A stretch of DNA of 7,125 bases from Actinomycetes bacterium (GTDB lineage: Bacteria > Actinomycetota > Actinomycetes > JAJYSQ01). The stretch covers positions 1 through 7,125 of the forward strand of contig JAJYSQ010000080.1 of NCBI GenBank assembly GCA_021793495.1, written 5' to 3'. Made by a program: the position numbers and the translations under genes. Positions 1 to 6,620 of this stretch are shown here, one piece after another (the first letter of the stretch is position 1; each line of letters opens with the position of its first letter). The notes under the pieces are model-generated. The model ran no database searches and was not told the DNA's origin. It saw nothing but the letters and a program-made list of their open reading frames with translations.

Positions 1-1
1 G

Positions 2-757
2 GCGTTCGGGGTCACCCGGGAGATCAAGGTCGAGACCGCCGTGGCCTGCCCGAGCTGCCACGGGGCCGGGACGGCACCGGGCACCGAGCCGGCAGCGTGC
101 CGCATCTGTGGTGGGCGGGGTGAGACTTCCCAGGTCACCCGCTCGTTTCTCGGCCAGGTCATGACCTCCCGCCCCTGCGCGGCTTGCCAGGGGTTCGGCA
201 CGGTCATCCCGAGTCCCTGCCCGGAGTGCGCCGGGGACGGGCGGGTACGCACCCGTCGGACCATGACCGTGAAGATTCCCGCCGGGGTGGACACCGGGAC
301 CCGGATCCAGCTCGCCGGCGAGGGCGAGGTGGGCCCCGGTGGCGGATCGGCCGGGGACCTGTACCTCGAGATCGTGGTCACCTCGCACCCCCTGCTGGAG
401 CGGCACGGTGTCGACCTGCACTGCACGGTCACCCTGCCGATGACCGCCGCGGCCCTGGGTGCCGAGATCGAGGTGGAGACCCTGGAAGGCACCGAGCCGT
501 TAGCGATCCGGCCGGGTACGCAGCCCGGGCAGATGATCCCGTTGATCGGCAAGGGGGTGCCCCGGTTGCGTGGCGGCGGGCGAGGCGACCTGCTGGTCCA
601 TGTCGACGTCGCCACCCCGACCAAGCTCACCGGCGAGCAGGAGACGCTGTTGCGCCGTCTCGCGGAGCTACGCGGGGAGGAGCGGCCGGCCGGCCAGTAC
701 TCCCCGGGCCAGCAGGGCTTCTTCGGCCGGCTGCGCGACGCGTTCAACGGCCGCTGA
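2..757 (+). CDS. dnaJ: Chaperone protein DnaJ, C-terminal part (5' end outside window)
   Basis: DnaJ is the Hsp40 cochaperone that delivers unfolded proteins to DnaK and stimulates its ATPase in the cytoplasm. The reading frame is open from base 2, giving 251 residues; the J domain and Gly/Phe linker (roughly 130 residues in the family) lie upstream. Four CxxCxGxG zinc-finger repeats are visible at about 47-70 (CPSCHGAG), 98-121 (CRICGGRG), 176-199 (CAACQGFG) and 218-241 (CPECAGDG). They are followed by the beta-rich substrate-binding domains, starting around the motif VKIPAGVDTGTRIQLAGEGE. The C-terminal tail QQGFFGRLRDAFNGR resembles the second DnaJ of actinobacteria, usually encoded next to the heat-shock repressor gene hrcA. 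That link and HrcA control are inferred, because the upstream region is not visible. rsmE follows after 16 bp. The identification is secure; only the copy type (DnaJ1 or DnaJ2) rests on context. Confidence 0.96.
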   Translation, partial: AFGVTREIKVETAVACPSCHGAGTAPGTEPAACRICGGRGETSQVTRSFLGQVMTSRPCAACQGFGTVIPSPCPECAGDGRVRTRRTMTVKIPAGVDTGTRIQLAGEGEVGPGGGSAGDLYLEIVVTSHPLLERHGVDLHCTVTLPMTAAALGAEIEVETLEGTEPLAIRPGTQPGQMIPLIGKGVPRLRGGGRGDLLVHVDVATPTKLTGEQETLLRRLAELRGEERPAGQYSPGQQGFFGRLRDAFNGR

Positions 758-773
758 GCCGGGTCGGGCGAGG

Positions 774-1565
774 GTGAGCCTGCCGCGTTTCCTGGTGGAT
801 CCTGCCCAGCTCGACGATGTCCAGGGGGTTCCTGGTCGCCCGGCTGCACGTGGCCTGCAGCTGGCTCTGCAGGGGCCGGAAGGCCGGCATGCGGCGAGGG
901 TCCGCCGGGTGGCGCCGGGTGAGCTGGTCGAGGTGGGGGACGGTCACGGGCGAGTCGTGCGTACCCGCGTGGTGACCGTCGACAAGGATCGGTTGTGCCT
1001 CGAGGTGCTCGGCTCCCGGGTGGAGCCGATCGCCCGGCCACGGCTCGTGGTTGCCCAGTCCCTGGTCAGGGACGCCGAGACCGCGGTCGACCTGCTCACC
1101 CAGGTCGGTGTCGATGAGATCGTCCCGTTCGCCGCAGCGCGCAGCGTCGTGCGCTGGCCGGAGCAGCGCGCCGAGCGCGGACGTGCCCGATGGCAGGCGG
1201 CGGCCCGTGAGGCAGCGAAACAGTCGCGCCGGGCTTGGGTGCCCGAGGTCACCGAGGCTCTCGACCTGGCCGGGCTGATCGAGCGGCTCCCCGCTACCGG
1301 GTTGGCCGTGGTCCTGCACGAGCAGGCCGCGGCGTGGCTCGTTGACCTGGTGGTGCCTCAGCAGGGCGACCTCGTCGTCGTGGTGGGCCCCGAGGGCGGG
1401 CTCACCGACGAGGAGGTGGCCTCTCTGGGGCGCGCCGGGGCGTACCCGGTGCGCCTGGGGCCGGAGGTCGTCCGGGCGGTAGCGGCCGGGATGGTCGCGG
1501 CGGCGGCACTGCTCAGCCGTACACCACGGTGGCGCGCCACCGCTCGCCAGGGGTGTCCTGACTAA
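774..1565 (+). CDS. rsmE: 16S rRNA (uracil(1498)-N(3))-methyltransferase RsmE
   Basis: RsmE uses S-adenosylmethionine to methylate N3 of U1498 (E. coli numbering) in 16S rRNA of the 30S subunit. The protein is 263 residues, a normal length. The N-terminal PUA-like part begins MSLPRFLVDPAQL and contains GPEGRHAARVRR. The SPOUT (knotted) methyltransferase half contains EAAKQSRRAWVPEV, the signature GPEGGLTDEE (residues 205-214) and the loop LGPEVVRAVAAG (228-239). In the family this last loop usually reads LGPxxLRTxTA; here the threonine positions are alanine, see findings. The GTG start at 774 lies 16 bp after the dnaJ stop and begins exactly at the family N-terminus; the G-rich stretch before it could serve as ribosome binding site. 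Longer upstream extensions only read through dnaJ in another frame. The gene is probably cotranscribed with dnaJ. The TAA stop interlocks with the stop of the convergent gene. Confidence 0.95.
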   Translation: MSLPRFLVDPAQLDDVQGVPGRPAARGLQLALQGPEGRHAARVRRVAPGELVEVGDGHGRVVRTRVVTVDKDRLCLEVLGSRVEPIARPRLVVAQSLVRDAETAVDLLTQVGVDEIVPFAAARSVVRWPEQRAERGRARWQAAAREAAKQSRRAWVPEVTEALDLAGLIERLPATGLAVVLHEQAAAWLVDLVVPQQGDLVVVVGPEGGLTDEEVASLGRAGAYPVRLGPEVVRAVAAGMVAAAALLSRTPRWRATARQGCPD

Positions 1566-2530
1566 CGCACCGTGATGTTCTTGGAGTCTGCCGCGATCAC
1601 CGAGCCGTCTTCCGCGGAGGCTGCGAAGACGCGCACCTGGTAGCTGCCCGACGGCAGCGAGATCGTGACGCTCCACGGAGCCCGGGCAGGGCCCGCTTCG
1701 GCGGCGGTGACGTACCCCGAGCGGACCACGCTGCCGCCGGCGAGAACCTGCCACGAGACGTGCGCCTCGTACACCGAGGCGATCCCCGACACGGTGACCG
1801 GGTCGGGCACCCGGGCGCCTTCGGGTGGGGAGACCAGCCAGATCGGTGCCTCTACGTCGATGCGCGGGGCCCGGGACAACGGCTCGGCCGTCGGGACCTG
1901 GCCCCACAGCCGGGGCACCACCTGTCCATCGATGCGCAGGGCAACGTTGCGCACCGTCGGGTCGGCGCCGGTCACGGTGTACACCAGCTGGGCGACGGAC
2001 AGCGCCGCCACCCTGGCCTCCGGGCTGCCGGTGGCGGCGTCGGCCGACAGGTCGACCTGTGCGGTGCTCCCGCGGCGGGTGACGTCGAGCAGCCGGGTCC
2101 CGGCCGGCCAGCGGGTCGCGTAGTCCGGGTCGTCGGGCCGGCCGGTGAGCATCAGGCTCACCGCAGCAACCACCGGATCGGTGCCGGTGACCCGGTGGAA
2201 CTCACGGAACAGGGCCAGCCGCCCAGTCGGGGTGCCGTCCACCGCGCCCAGGTAGTACACGGGCACGGTCATCGTCCCGGCTGCCGACGCATCCCGTCCC
2301 GAGCCCGGGGGCGTCGAGCTGTCCCGTCCCGAGCCCGGGACGGTCGTCGTGCCTCCTCCACCACCGAGCGCCAGGTAGCTGACTCCGGCGGCCGCAACGA
2401 CCATCGCGAGCACGGCGAGCACCGCGACCACGACACGCCAGCCGCCTCGGCGCCGCGCAGCCTCGTCGGCTGGGTCCACCCGCCACTCCGGCGCGGTCTC
2501 GTCGCCCCGCGGTGCGCAGCCGTCGTCCAT
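1562..2530 (-). CDS. Membrane-anchored GerMN-Gmad2 domain protein
   Basis: The predicted product is 322 residues. An acidic/basic N-terminus (about 1-32, with RRRGGWR just before the membrane) leads into one hydrophobic helix (about 33-55), with no lipobox cysteine. A Gly/Ser/Pro linker (56-86) carries a 10-residue repeat. Residues 88-210 look like a GerMN domain (VPVYYLG, MLTGRPDDPDY, WPAGTRLLDV, AQVDLS, AQLVYTVTG). Residues 230-320 look like a Gmad2 immunoglobulin-like domain (WLVSPPEGARVPDPVTVSGI, the EAHVSWQVL strand, a PWSV strand). Such proteins sit in the membrane with both domains outside. GerMN was first described in spore germination proteins but also occurs in non-sporulating actinobacteria, for example LpqB, so the exact function is unknown. 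I chose ATG at 2530 because GGAGG lies 8 bases upstream; GTG at 2554 in frame is the alternative (330 residues). It is the only minus-strand gene here and interrupts an otherwise co-oriented cluster. Confidence 0.87.
   Translation of the reverse strand: MDDGCAPRGDETAPEWRVDPADEAARRRGGWRVVVAVLAVLAMVVAAAGVSYLALGGGGGTTTVPGSGRDSSTPPGSGRDASAAGTMTVPVYYLGAVDGTPTGRLALFREFHRVTGTDPVVAAVSLMLTGRPDDPDYATRWPAGTRLLDVTRRGSTAQVDLSADAATGSPEARVAALSVAQLVYTVTGADPTVRNVALRIDGQVVPRLWGQVPTAEPLSRAPRIDVEAPIWLVSPPEGARVPDPVTVSGIASVYEAHVSWQVLAGGSVVRSGYVTAAEAGPARAPWSVTISLPSGSYQVRVFAASAEDGSVIAADSKNITVR
2292..2339. repeat. Two 18-bp direct repeats with 30-bp period inside the GerMN-Gmad2 gene
   Basis: The sequence tcccgtcccgagcccggg occurs at 2292-2309 and again at 2322-2339. 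The 30-bp period equals ten codons and keeps frame. It encodes a duplicated PGSGRDSS/PGSGRDAS linker between the membrane helix and the GerMN domain. It is most likely a small in-frame tandem duplication in a flexible linker. Confidence 0.8.
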
Positions 2531-2538
2531 GTCCTGAG

Positions 2539-2543
2539 CCTCC
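2539..2543 (-). promoter_or_regulatory. Ribosome binding site of the GerMN-Gmad2 gene
   Basis: On the minus strand the sequence reads GGAGG, 8 bases before ATG at 2530. It decides between this ATG and the GTG at 2554, which has only a G-rich stretch abutting it. Confidence 0.6.
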
Positions 2544-2717
2544 ACGTCCCGCACCCGCCCGGGTCATCATCGTCGAACTCGGACGTCGGCTTGACCCCGA
2601 TATGGTGAAAGTGTGGTCCACGATTGGCCTGCTTGGCCAGCGGCCAGCTCGGTGGGGGCCGGGTGCGTTCGGTACGGTCAGGGTGCAGCGGTCAGGCGTG
2701 GACGGCCACAGGTCATC

Positions 2718-2723
2718 GGGAGG
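2718..2723 (+). promoter_or_regulatory. Ribosome binding site of the HIT-family gene
   Basis: GGGAGG lies 5 bases before the GTG at 2729 and supports that start over the downstream ATG at 2798, which has no purine-rich element at a suitable distance. Confidence 0.55.
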
Positions 2724-2728
2724 CGGGT

Positions 2729-3151
2729 GTGGAACGGGACGAGGAGCCAGGCCTGGAGGTGGGCCCGCAACCGGTCCAGTCGGTCACCGACGCGGGCATG
2801 GAGGTGACGGCCGATCCCGAGTGCCTGTTCTGCCGGATCGTCTCCGGCCAGGTGCCCGCCACCATCGAGCGCAGCACCCCGGTCGCGGTGGTCTTCCGCG
2901 ACGTCCGTCCGGTTGCCCCCACGCATCTGCTGGTGATCCCGCGCGTCCACCGCCGGGACCTCTCGGATCTGGTCGCCCGTTCTCCGGGACTTGTCGGGGA
3001 GCTGGTCGCCACCGCCGACATGGCCGCTTCCGCGGCCGGTCTGACCGGGTACCGCATGGTGGTCAACAATGGGGCCAGCGCCGGCCAGACCGTGTTTCAC
3101 GTGCACCTGCACGTGCTGGGTGGTCGTCCGATGACCTGGCCTCCCGGGTGA
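2729..3151 (+). CDS. HIT-family protein (Hint-like nucleotide hydrolase/transferase)
   Basis: HIT proteins bind nucleotides and hydrolyse phosphoramidates or related nucleotide bonds; the Hint branch typically acts on purine nucleoside phosphoramidates. The product is 140 residues from GTG 2729. The signature H-V-H-L-H-V-L is at residues 124-130, with His126 the expected nucleophile. CLFC (32-35) supplies a CxxC pair that, with a later histidine (PRVHRR is a candidate), could bind structural zinc as in many bacterial members. The motifs VIPRVH and MVVNNGASAGQTVFH are typical. The C-terminus GGRPMTWPPG is typical of actinobacterial relatives, so the gene is complete. The first 23 residues are an acidic extension before Met24; ATG 2798 is an alternative start giving 117 residues. 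The TGA stop overlaps the GTG of the next ORF (GTGA, 3148-3151), indicating coupled translation. The physiological substrate cannot be told from sequence. Confidence 0.93.
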   Translation: MERDEEPGLEVGPQPVQSVTDAGMEVTADPECLFCRIVSGQVPATIERSTPVAVVFRDVRPVAPTHLLVIPRVHRRDLSDLVARSPGLVGELVATADMAASAAGLTGYRMVVNNGASAGQTVFHVHLHVLGGRPMTWPPG

Positions 3152-3672
3152 TCCCGCCCACGCCCGCCGGCGAGCTGGACCGACAGCTCGCCGGCGCCCA
3201 GGTCTCGTGGCGGGCCGCGTCCGTGGCCGCCGGGGTGGTCCGTGACGGCCACGTCGAGTGGTCAGGTCTGGTCGGGACCACCGGTCTACCGGAGGACATC
3301 CCGCCAGGACCGGACACCCAGCTCCGGATCGGTTCGATCACCAAGACCTTCACGGCCGTCACCCTGATGCAGTGCCGGGACGACGGGCTGCTGGATCTCG
3401 ACGACCGCCTCGAGGAGCACCTGCCCGGCACCGGCCAGGGGAGGTTGACGCTGCGTCGGATGCTCGCGCACCGCTCCGGGCTGCAGCGCGAACCCGACGG
3501 GGCGGTCTGGCAAGGCTCCCAGGGGCCGGATCGAGACGAGCTGCTGGGCGGGGTACGCGACCAGCAGGATCGGGTGCCGGGGCTGTCCTGGGCGACGTAC
3601 CCGTTCACCCGGGTGCCGCTGTCCTTCGCCGGTGACGACCTGACCTCGGTCACCGACGAGCCGGCGGTGTGA
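3148..3672 (+). CDS. Truncated serine hydrolase (beta-lactamase / penicillin-binding protein family), probable remnant
   Basis: This 174-residue product matches only the first part of the class C beta-lactamase-like serine hydrolase family, whose members usually have 350-450 residues. The N-terminus reads like the start of the domain (AASVAAGVVRDGHVEWSG). RIGSITKTFTAV contains the SxxK catalytic motif (Ser63, Lys66), followed by the usual DGLLDLDDRLEEHLPG and LTLRRMLAHRSGL segments. After residue about 125 the family would show a Tyr-x-Asn motif and later a His/Lys-x-Gly motif; neither is present. The tail instead reads LSWATYPFTRVPLSF and stops. It might derive from the far C-terminus of such a protein after an internal in-frame deletion, which is my inference. 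No signal peptide is seen. The start GTG overlaps the HIT stop by 4 bp, and codon usage resembles the neighbours. Most likely it is catalytically inactive; a small domain with another role cannot be excluded. Confidence 0.75.
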   Translation: MIPPTPAGELDRQLAGAQVSWRAASVAAGVVRDGHVEWSGLVGTTGLPEDIPPGPDTQLRIGSITKTFTAVTLMQCRDDGLLDLDDRLEEHLPGTGQGRLTLRRMLAHRSGLQREPDGAVWQGSQGPDRDELLGGVRDQQDRVPGLSWATYPFTRVPLSFAGDDLTSVTDEPAV

Positions 3673-3677
3673 TCCCC

Positions 3678-3683
3678 TACGAT
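3678..3683 (+). promoter_or_regulatory. Possible -10 element of an internal promoter before phoH
   Basis: TACGAT fits the TAnnnT pattern of actinobacterial housekeeping -10 boxes and is followed by the purine run gggcagg. The sequence 17 bp upstream (GACGAG, 3655-3660) is a poor -35. It would place transcript starts around 3690, about 50 bases before the preferred phoH ATG at 3741, in the 68-bp gap after the hydrolase remnant. This is weak, context-based support. Confidence 0.35.
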
Positions 3684-3740
3684 GGGCAGGTCTTGGGACC
3701 CAGACCGGAGGGCAGGTCGAGCAGGCCGAGCGGCCACGTC

Positions 3741-4802
3741 ATGACAGAGCTCCAGCGATCCTGCGAACCATCCCCGGCGGAGGCTTCCCAGGCCCAGGCG
3801 CAGGCCCGGATCACCATCCCGGTGAGTCTGTCGATGGTCAACGTGCTCGGGGCACGTGACCAGCTGTTGCGGGTGGTGGAGGACGCCGTCCGTGGTGCTC
3901 AGGTGCACGTTCGGGGCAACGAGGTCACCGTCTCCGGGGCTGCTGGCGACGTGGCCCTGGTGGAGGCGTTGTTCGACGAGATGGTCACGGTGGTACGGAC
4001 CGGGCAGTCCTTGACCCCCGAGGCGGTAGAGCGTTCGGCAGCCATGCTGCGCGCCCGGACCGTGGAGCGACCTGCCGAGGTGCTCACCCTCAACGTGCTG
4101 TCCACCCGGGGTCGGACCATCCGGCCCAAGACCCTGGGGCAGAAGCGGTACGTCGACGCGATCGACCGGCACACCATCGTCTTCGGCATCGGTCCGGCGG
4201 GGACCGGCAAGACGTACCTGGCGATGGCCAAGGCGGTGCAGGCCCTGCAGGCGAAGCAGGTCTCCCGGATCATCCTCACCCGTCCGGCGGTGGAGGCGGG
4301 GGAACGTCTCGGCTACCTGCCCGGTACCTTGTACGAGAAGATCGACCCGTACCTGCGCCCGCTGTACGACGCCCTGCACGACATGGTCGACCCGGAGTCC
4401 ATCCCCCGGTTGATCCAGCAAGGCACCATCGAGGTCGCCCCGCTCGCCTACATGCGTGGGCGGACCCTCAACGACGCGTTCATCATCCTCGACGAGGCGC
4501 AGAACACCTCGGCCGAGCAGATGAAGATGTTCCTGACCCGCTTGGGTTTCGGAGCCCGGATGGTGGTCACCGGGGACGTCACCCAGACCGACCTGCCGTC
4601 GGGATCCCCCTCGGGCCTGCGGCTGGTCACCCAGATCCTCGAGGGCCTCGACGACGTCTACTTCTCCCACCTGAGCAGCCACGACGTGGTCCGCCACCGG
4701 TTGGTCGGGGCGATCGTCGATGCGTACGGTCGGTACGACGAGCGTCAGGCTCGTGAGGCTGCCGACCGGTCGACCCCCCGTCGGGCCGGACGGCGCGGGT
4801 GA
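3741..4802 (+). CDS. phoH: PhoH family protein (P-loop ATPase)
   Basis: PhoH proteins are cytoplasmic ATPases of the P-loop class, related to helicase cores and often associated with RNA metabolism through neighbours such as ybeY. The product is 353 residues, close to actinobacterial PhoH proteins. A KH-like N-terminal region (about 20-100, including [20 protein letters not shown] and [12 protein letters not shown]) precedes the ATPase domain. Walker A is GPAGTGKT (151-158), Walker [10 protein letters not shown] (247-255), with [16 protein letters not shown] and [12 protein letters not shown] also diagnostic. The end [20 protein letters not shown] is typical, followed by a basic tail. The ATG at 3741 fits family length although its ribosome binding site is weak. 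GTG 3669, in frame and forming a GTGA overlap with the preceding stop, would add 24 residues and is a real alternative. ybeY starts 7 bp downstream. Confidence 0.95.
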   Translation: MTELQRSCEPSPAEASQAQAQARITIPVSLSMVNVLGARDQLLRVVEDAVRGAQVHVRGNEVTVSGAAGDVALVEALFDEMVTVVRTGQSLTPEAVERSAAMLRARTVERPAEVLTLNVLSTRGRTIRPKTLGQKRYVDAIDRHTIVFGIGPAGTGKTYLAMAKAVQALQAKQVSRIILTRPAVEAGERLGYLPGTLYEKIDPYLRPLYDALHDMVDPESIPRLIQQGTIEVAPLAYMRGRTLNDAFIILDEAQNTSAEQMKMFLTRLGFGARMVVTGDVTQTDLPSGSPSGLRLVTQILEGLDDVYFSHLSSHDVVRHRLVGAIVDAYGRYDERQAREAADRSTPRRAGRRG

Positions 4803-4809
4803 GACGACG

Positions 4810-5295
4810 ATGACGGTCGACGTGGCGAACGAGTCCGGGACCCCGGTCGACGAGACGGCCTTGATGGGCGTGTGTCGATACGTGCTGGACCGGATGGGTG
4901 TCCATCCCCTGGCCGAGCTGTCCGTGCTGCTGGTGGACGTGGCGACCATGGAGGCGCTGCACGTGCGGTGGATGGACGAGCCGGGTCCTACCGACGTACT
5001 GGCCTTCCCGATGGACGAGCTGCCTCCGGGACGTGCCGGTACCGAAAGGTCTGAGCCGGGCCCCGAGCTGCTCGGCGACGTCGTGCTGTGCCCCGAGGTG
5101 GCCGAGCGGCAGGGAGCCGAGGCCGGACATGGTCGGCAGGCTGAGCTCGAGCTGCTGGCCACCCACGGGGTGCTGCACCTGCTCGGGTACGACCACGCCG
5201 ACCCCGAGGAGCACGCCGAGATGTTCGGGCTGCAGGAGCGCCTGCTGACCGAGTGGCGTGAGCAGGCTCAGGCCGGAGGAGCCGCCAGGACATGA
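4810..5295 (+). CDS. ybeY: rRNA maturation endoribonuclease YbeY
   Basis: YbeY is a zinc-dependent single-strand endoribonuclease involved in 16S rRNA 3'-end maturation and 70S quality control. The 161-residue product has the signature [11 protein letters not shown], giving the metal ligands His119, His123 and His129 in HxxxHxxxxxH spacing. Other conserved segments are [27 protein letters not shown] and [15 protein letters not shown]. The start ATG 4810 ([10 protein letters not shown]) fits the family N-terminus (xxVDVxNES) and follows the phoH stop by 7 bp, with GGGTGAGA upstream as possible ribosome binding site. An upstream in-frame ATG at 4720 would only read back through phoH. The stop shares ATGA with the next gene's start. 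The phoH-ybeY pairing is conserved across bacteria and supports a shared role in RNA processing. Confidence 0.96.
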   Translation: MTVDVANESGTPVDETALMGVCRYVLDRMGVHPLAELSVLLVDVATMEALHVRWMDEPGPTDVLAFPMDELPPGRAGTERSEPGPELLGDVVLCPEVAERQGAEAGHGRQAELELLATHGVLHLLGYDHADPEEHAEMFGLQERLLTEWREQAQAGGAART

Positions 5296-6620
5296 GCATG
5301 TCCGCGGACGACGGTTGGCTGCTGGTCCTCGCTGTGCTGCTGGTCGGTGTCGCCGGGCTCGCCTCGGCCGCCGAGGCCGCACTGGTGGTGACCGGGCGCT
5401 CCTATGCGGACGAGGCAGCTCGTTCCGGGCGGCGGGGTGGCACCCGGCTGGCGACGATCACAGCCGACTCCCCCCGGTACCTCAACGTCGTGCTGTTGAT
5501 CAGGGTGGCCTGTGAGCTTCTCGCCACGGTGCTGGTGACCACCGTCGCCCTGGACCTGACCCGCCACCGCCGGCCGGAGGCGGTCGGGCTGGCCGCCGTG
5601 GCGATGGTGCTGGTCTCCTACGTGGTCGTGGGCGTCGGACCACGGACGTTGGGCCGTCAGCACGCGGGGGCGGTCGCGCTGGCTGCCGCCGGACCGGTGG
5701 TCGCCCTCACCCGGGTGCTGGGGCCTCTGCCGGCGCTGCTGATCGCCCTGGGGAACGCCTTGACCCCGGGGCGCGGCTACCGGCAGGGGCCGTTCACGAC
5801 CGAGGCGGACCTTCGAGACCTGGTGGACCTCGCGGGGGAGAACAGCCTGATCGAGGCGGGCGAGCGCCAGATGATCCACTCGGTCTTCGACCTGGGCGAC
5901 ACCTTGGTCCGCGAGGTCATGGTGCCGCGCACCGACATGGTCGTGCTGGAGCGGACCCGGACGTTGCGCCAGGCCCTGTCCCTGCACCTGCGCACCGGGT
6001 TCTCCCGGATCCCGGTGGTGGGGGGAGGAACCGACGACGTGGTCGGGGTCGCCTATCTCAGGGATCTGGTGCGACGCATCTTCGAGTACCGGGAGTCCGA
6101 GGCGACCGAGCGCGTCGAGTCCCAGATGCGTCCGGCCACGTTCGTCCCGGAGACCAAGCCGGTGGACGACCTGTTGCGCGAGATGCAGGCCGCACGCATC
6201 CACCTGGCTATCGTGGTCGACGAGTACGGCGGTACCGCTGGGCTGGTCACGATCGAGGACATCGTCGAAGAAGTGGTCGGGGAGATCAGCGACGAGTACG
6301 ACCACGAGATCGCGCCGGTCGAGAGGCTGCCCGATGGATCGGTACGGGTCAGTACCCGGCTGGGCGTCGACGACTTCGCCGAGCTGTTCGGAGTGAGCAT
6401 CCCCGACGACGATGTGGACACCGTCGGCGGACTGGTGGCGAAGCGGTTGGGCCGGGTACCGATCCCCGGGGCGCAGGCACAGGTCGAGGGACTACTCATA
6501 CGTGCCGAAGGCCCGACGGGGCGGCGAAACCGCGTGGCCACCTGGCTGGTCACGACCTCTGCCACCACCGCACCGGCGGTGGGTGGCAACGGCGACGATG
6601 TGGAGCATGTCGATGTGTGA
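5292..6620 (+). CDS. CNNM/CorC-type membrane protein with DUF21, CBS pair and CorC_HlyC domains
   Basis: This is a 442-residue integral membrane protein of the family annotated as hemolysin C/CorC or CNNM, thought to take part in Mg2+/Co2+ export or homeostasis. The DUF21 part (about 5-175) has hydrophobic segments near 8-30, 62-87, 95-117 and 125-155. Small residues in [10 protein letters not shown] match the family's first helix. The linker [31 protein letters not shown] is typical in pieces and leads to a CBS pair (about 205-335) with VMVPRTDMV (Met210 onward), FSRIPVVGG and [20 protein letters not shown] (304-323). The C-terminal CorC_HlyC domain spans about 345-425 ([21 protein letters not shown]). 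The start ATG 5292 overlaps the ybeY stop (ATGA); GGAGGA lies 11 bp upstream, and ATG 5298 is an alternative. The transported ion is not evident from sequence. Coupling with ybeY and era is common in actinobacteria and other phyla. Confidence 0.92.
   Translation: MSMSADDGWLLVLAVLLVGVAGLASAAEAALVVTGRSYADEAARSGRRGGTRLATITADSPRYLNVVLLIRVACELLATVLVTTVALDLTRHRRPEAVGLAAVAMVLVSYVVVGVGPRTLGRQHAGAVALAAAGPVVALTRVLGPLPALLIALGNALTPGRGYRQGPFTTEADLRDLVDLAGENSLIEAGERQMIHSVFDLGDTLVREVMVPRTDMVVLERTRTLRQALSLHLRTGFSRIPVVGGGTDDVVGVAYLRDLVRRIFEYRESEATERVESQMRPATFVPETKPVDDLLREMQAARIHLAIVVDEYGGTAGLVTIEDIVEEVVGEISDEYDHEIAPVERLPDGSVRVSTRLGVDDFAELFGVSIPDDDVDTVGGLVAKRLGRVPIPGAQAQVEGLLIRAEGPTGRRNRVATWLVTTSATTAPAVGGNGDDVEHVDV
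6602..6605 (+). promoter_or_regulatory. Ribosome binding site of the deaminase-like gene
   Basis: GGAG lies inside the end of the preceding gene, 7 bases before ATG 6613. It favours this start over the in-frame ATGs at 6598 and 6607, which it would overlap or nearly touch. Confidence 0.5.

Larger units (their letters stand above)
2531..2728. promoter_or_regulatory. Divergent intergenic region, presumed promoters for the HIT and GerMN-Gmad2 genes
   Basis: About 200 bp separate two divergent start codons, so promoters for both directions should lie here. The least GC-rich stretch is 2588-2630. It holds TTGACC (2591-2596) and TATGGT (2601-2606), which resemble -35 and -10 hexamers but are only 4 bp apart, so they cannot form one promoter. 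TATGGT may be a -10 element for the HIT operon with a poor -35. A short direct repeat TTGGCC-tgc-TTGGCC follows at about 2624-2638. No convincing operator or riboswitch was seen. Confidence 0.35.

Noticed and set aside
744..1907. Minus-strand open frame of 387 codons across rsmE and the end of the GerMN-Gmad2 gene.
   Set aside because: It is antisense to rsmE and in a different frame from the GerMN-Gmad2 gene; the product is Arg/Gly/His rich and has no motif.
1760..2608. Plus-strand open frame of 282 codons opposite the GerMN-Gmad2 gene.
   Set aside because: The minus-strand reading has a membrane helix, two recognisable domains and a good ribosome binding site; the plus-strand reading is Arg/Gly/His rich without domains.
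2588..2620. TTGACC followed by TATGGT as a classical sigma-70 promoter.
   Set aside because: The hexamers are 4 bp apart, not about 17, so they cannot act as one promoter; kept only as part of a low-confidence regulatory region.
2624..2655. Repeated GGCC-containing words suggesting an operator or hairpin.
   Set aside because: The words are short, palindromic by chance at this GC content, and form no stable extended stem.
2512..3147. Upstream extension of the serine hydrolase frame through the HIT gene.
   Set aside because: The extension is an out-of-frame reading of the HIT gene and intergenic DNA; hydrolase-like sequence begins only near 3148.
3063..5162. Very long minus-strand open frame (699 codons) opposite the hydrolase remnant, phoH and ybeY.
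   Set aside because: It mirrors three genes with clear family motifs on the plus strand. Its predicted protein is low-complexity (Ser, Arg, Gly, His rich) with no recognisable domain, as expected for antisense shadows in high-GC DNA.
5268..6305. Minus-strand open frame of 345 codons opposite the CorC-type gene.
   Set aside because: It is a shadow of a gene with strong DUF21 and CBS motifs; its own translation shows no domain.
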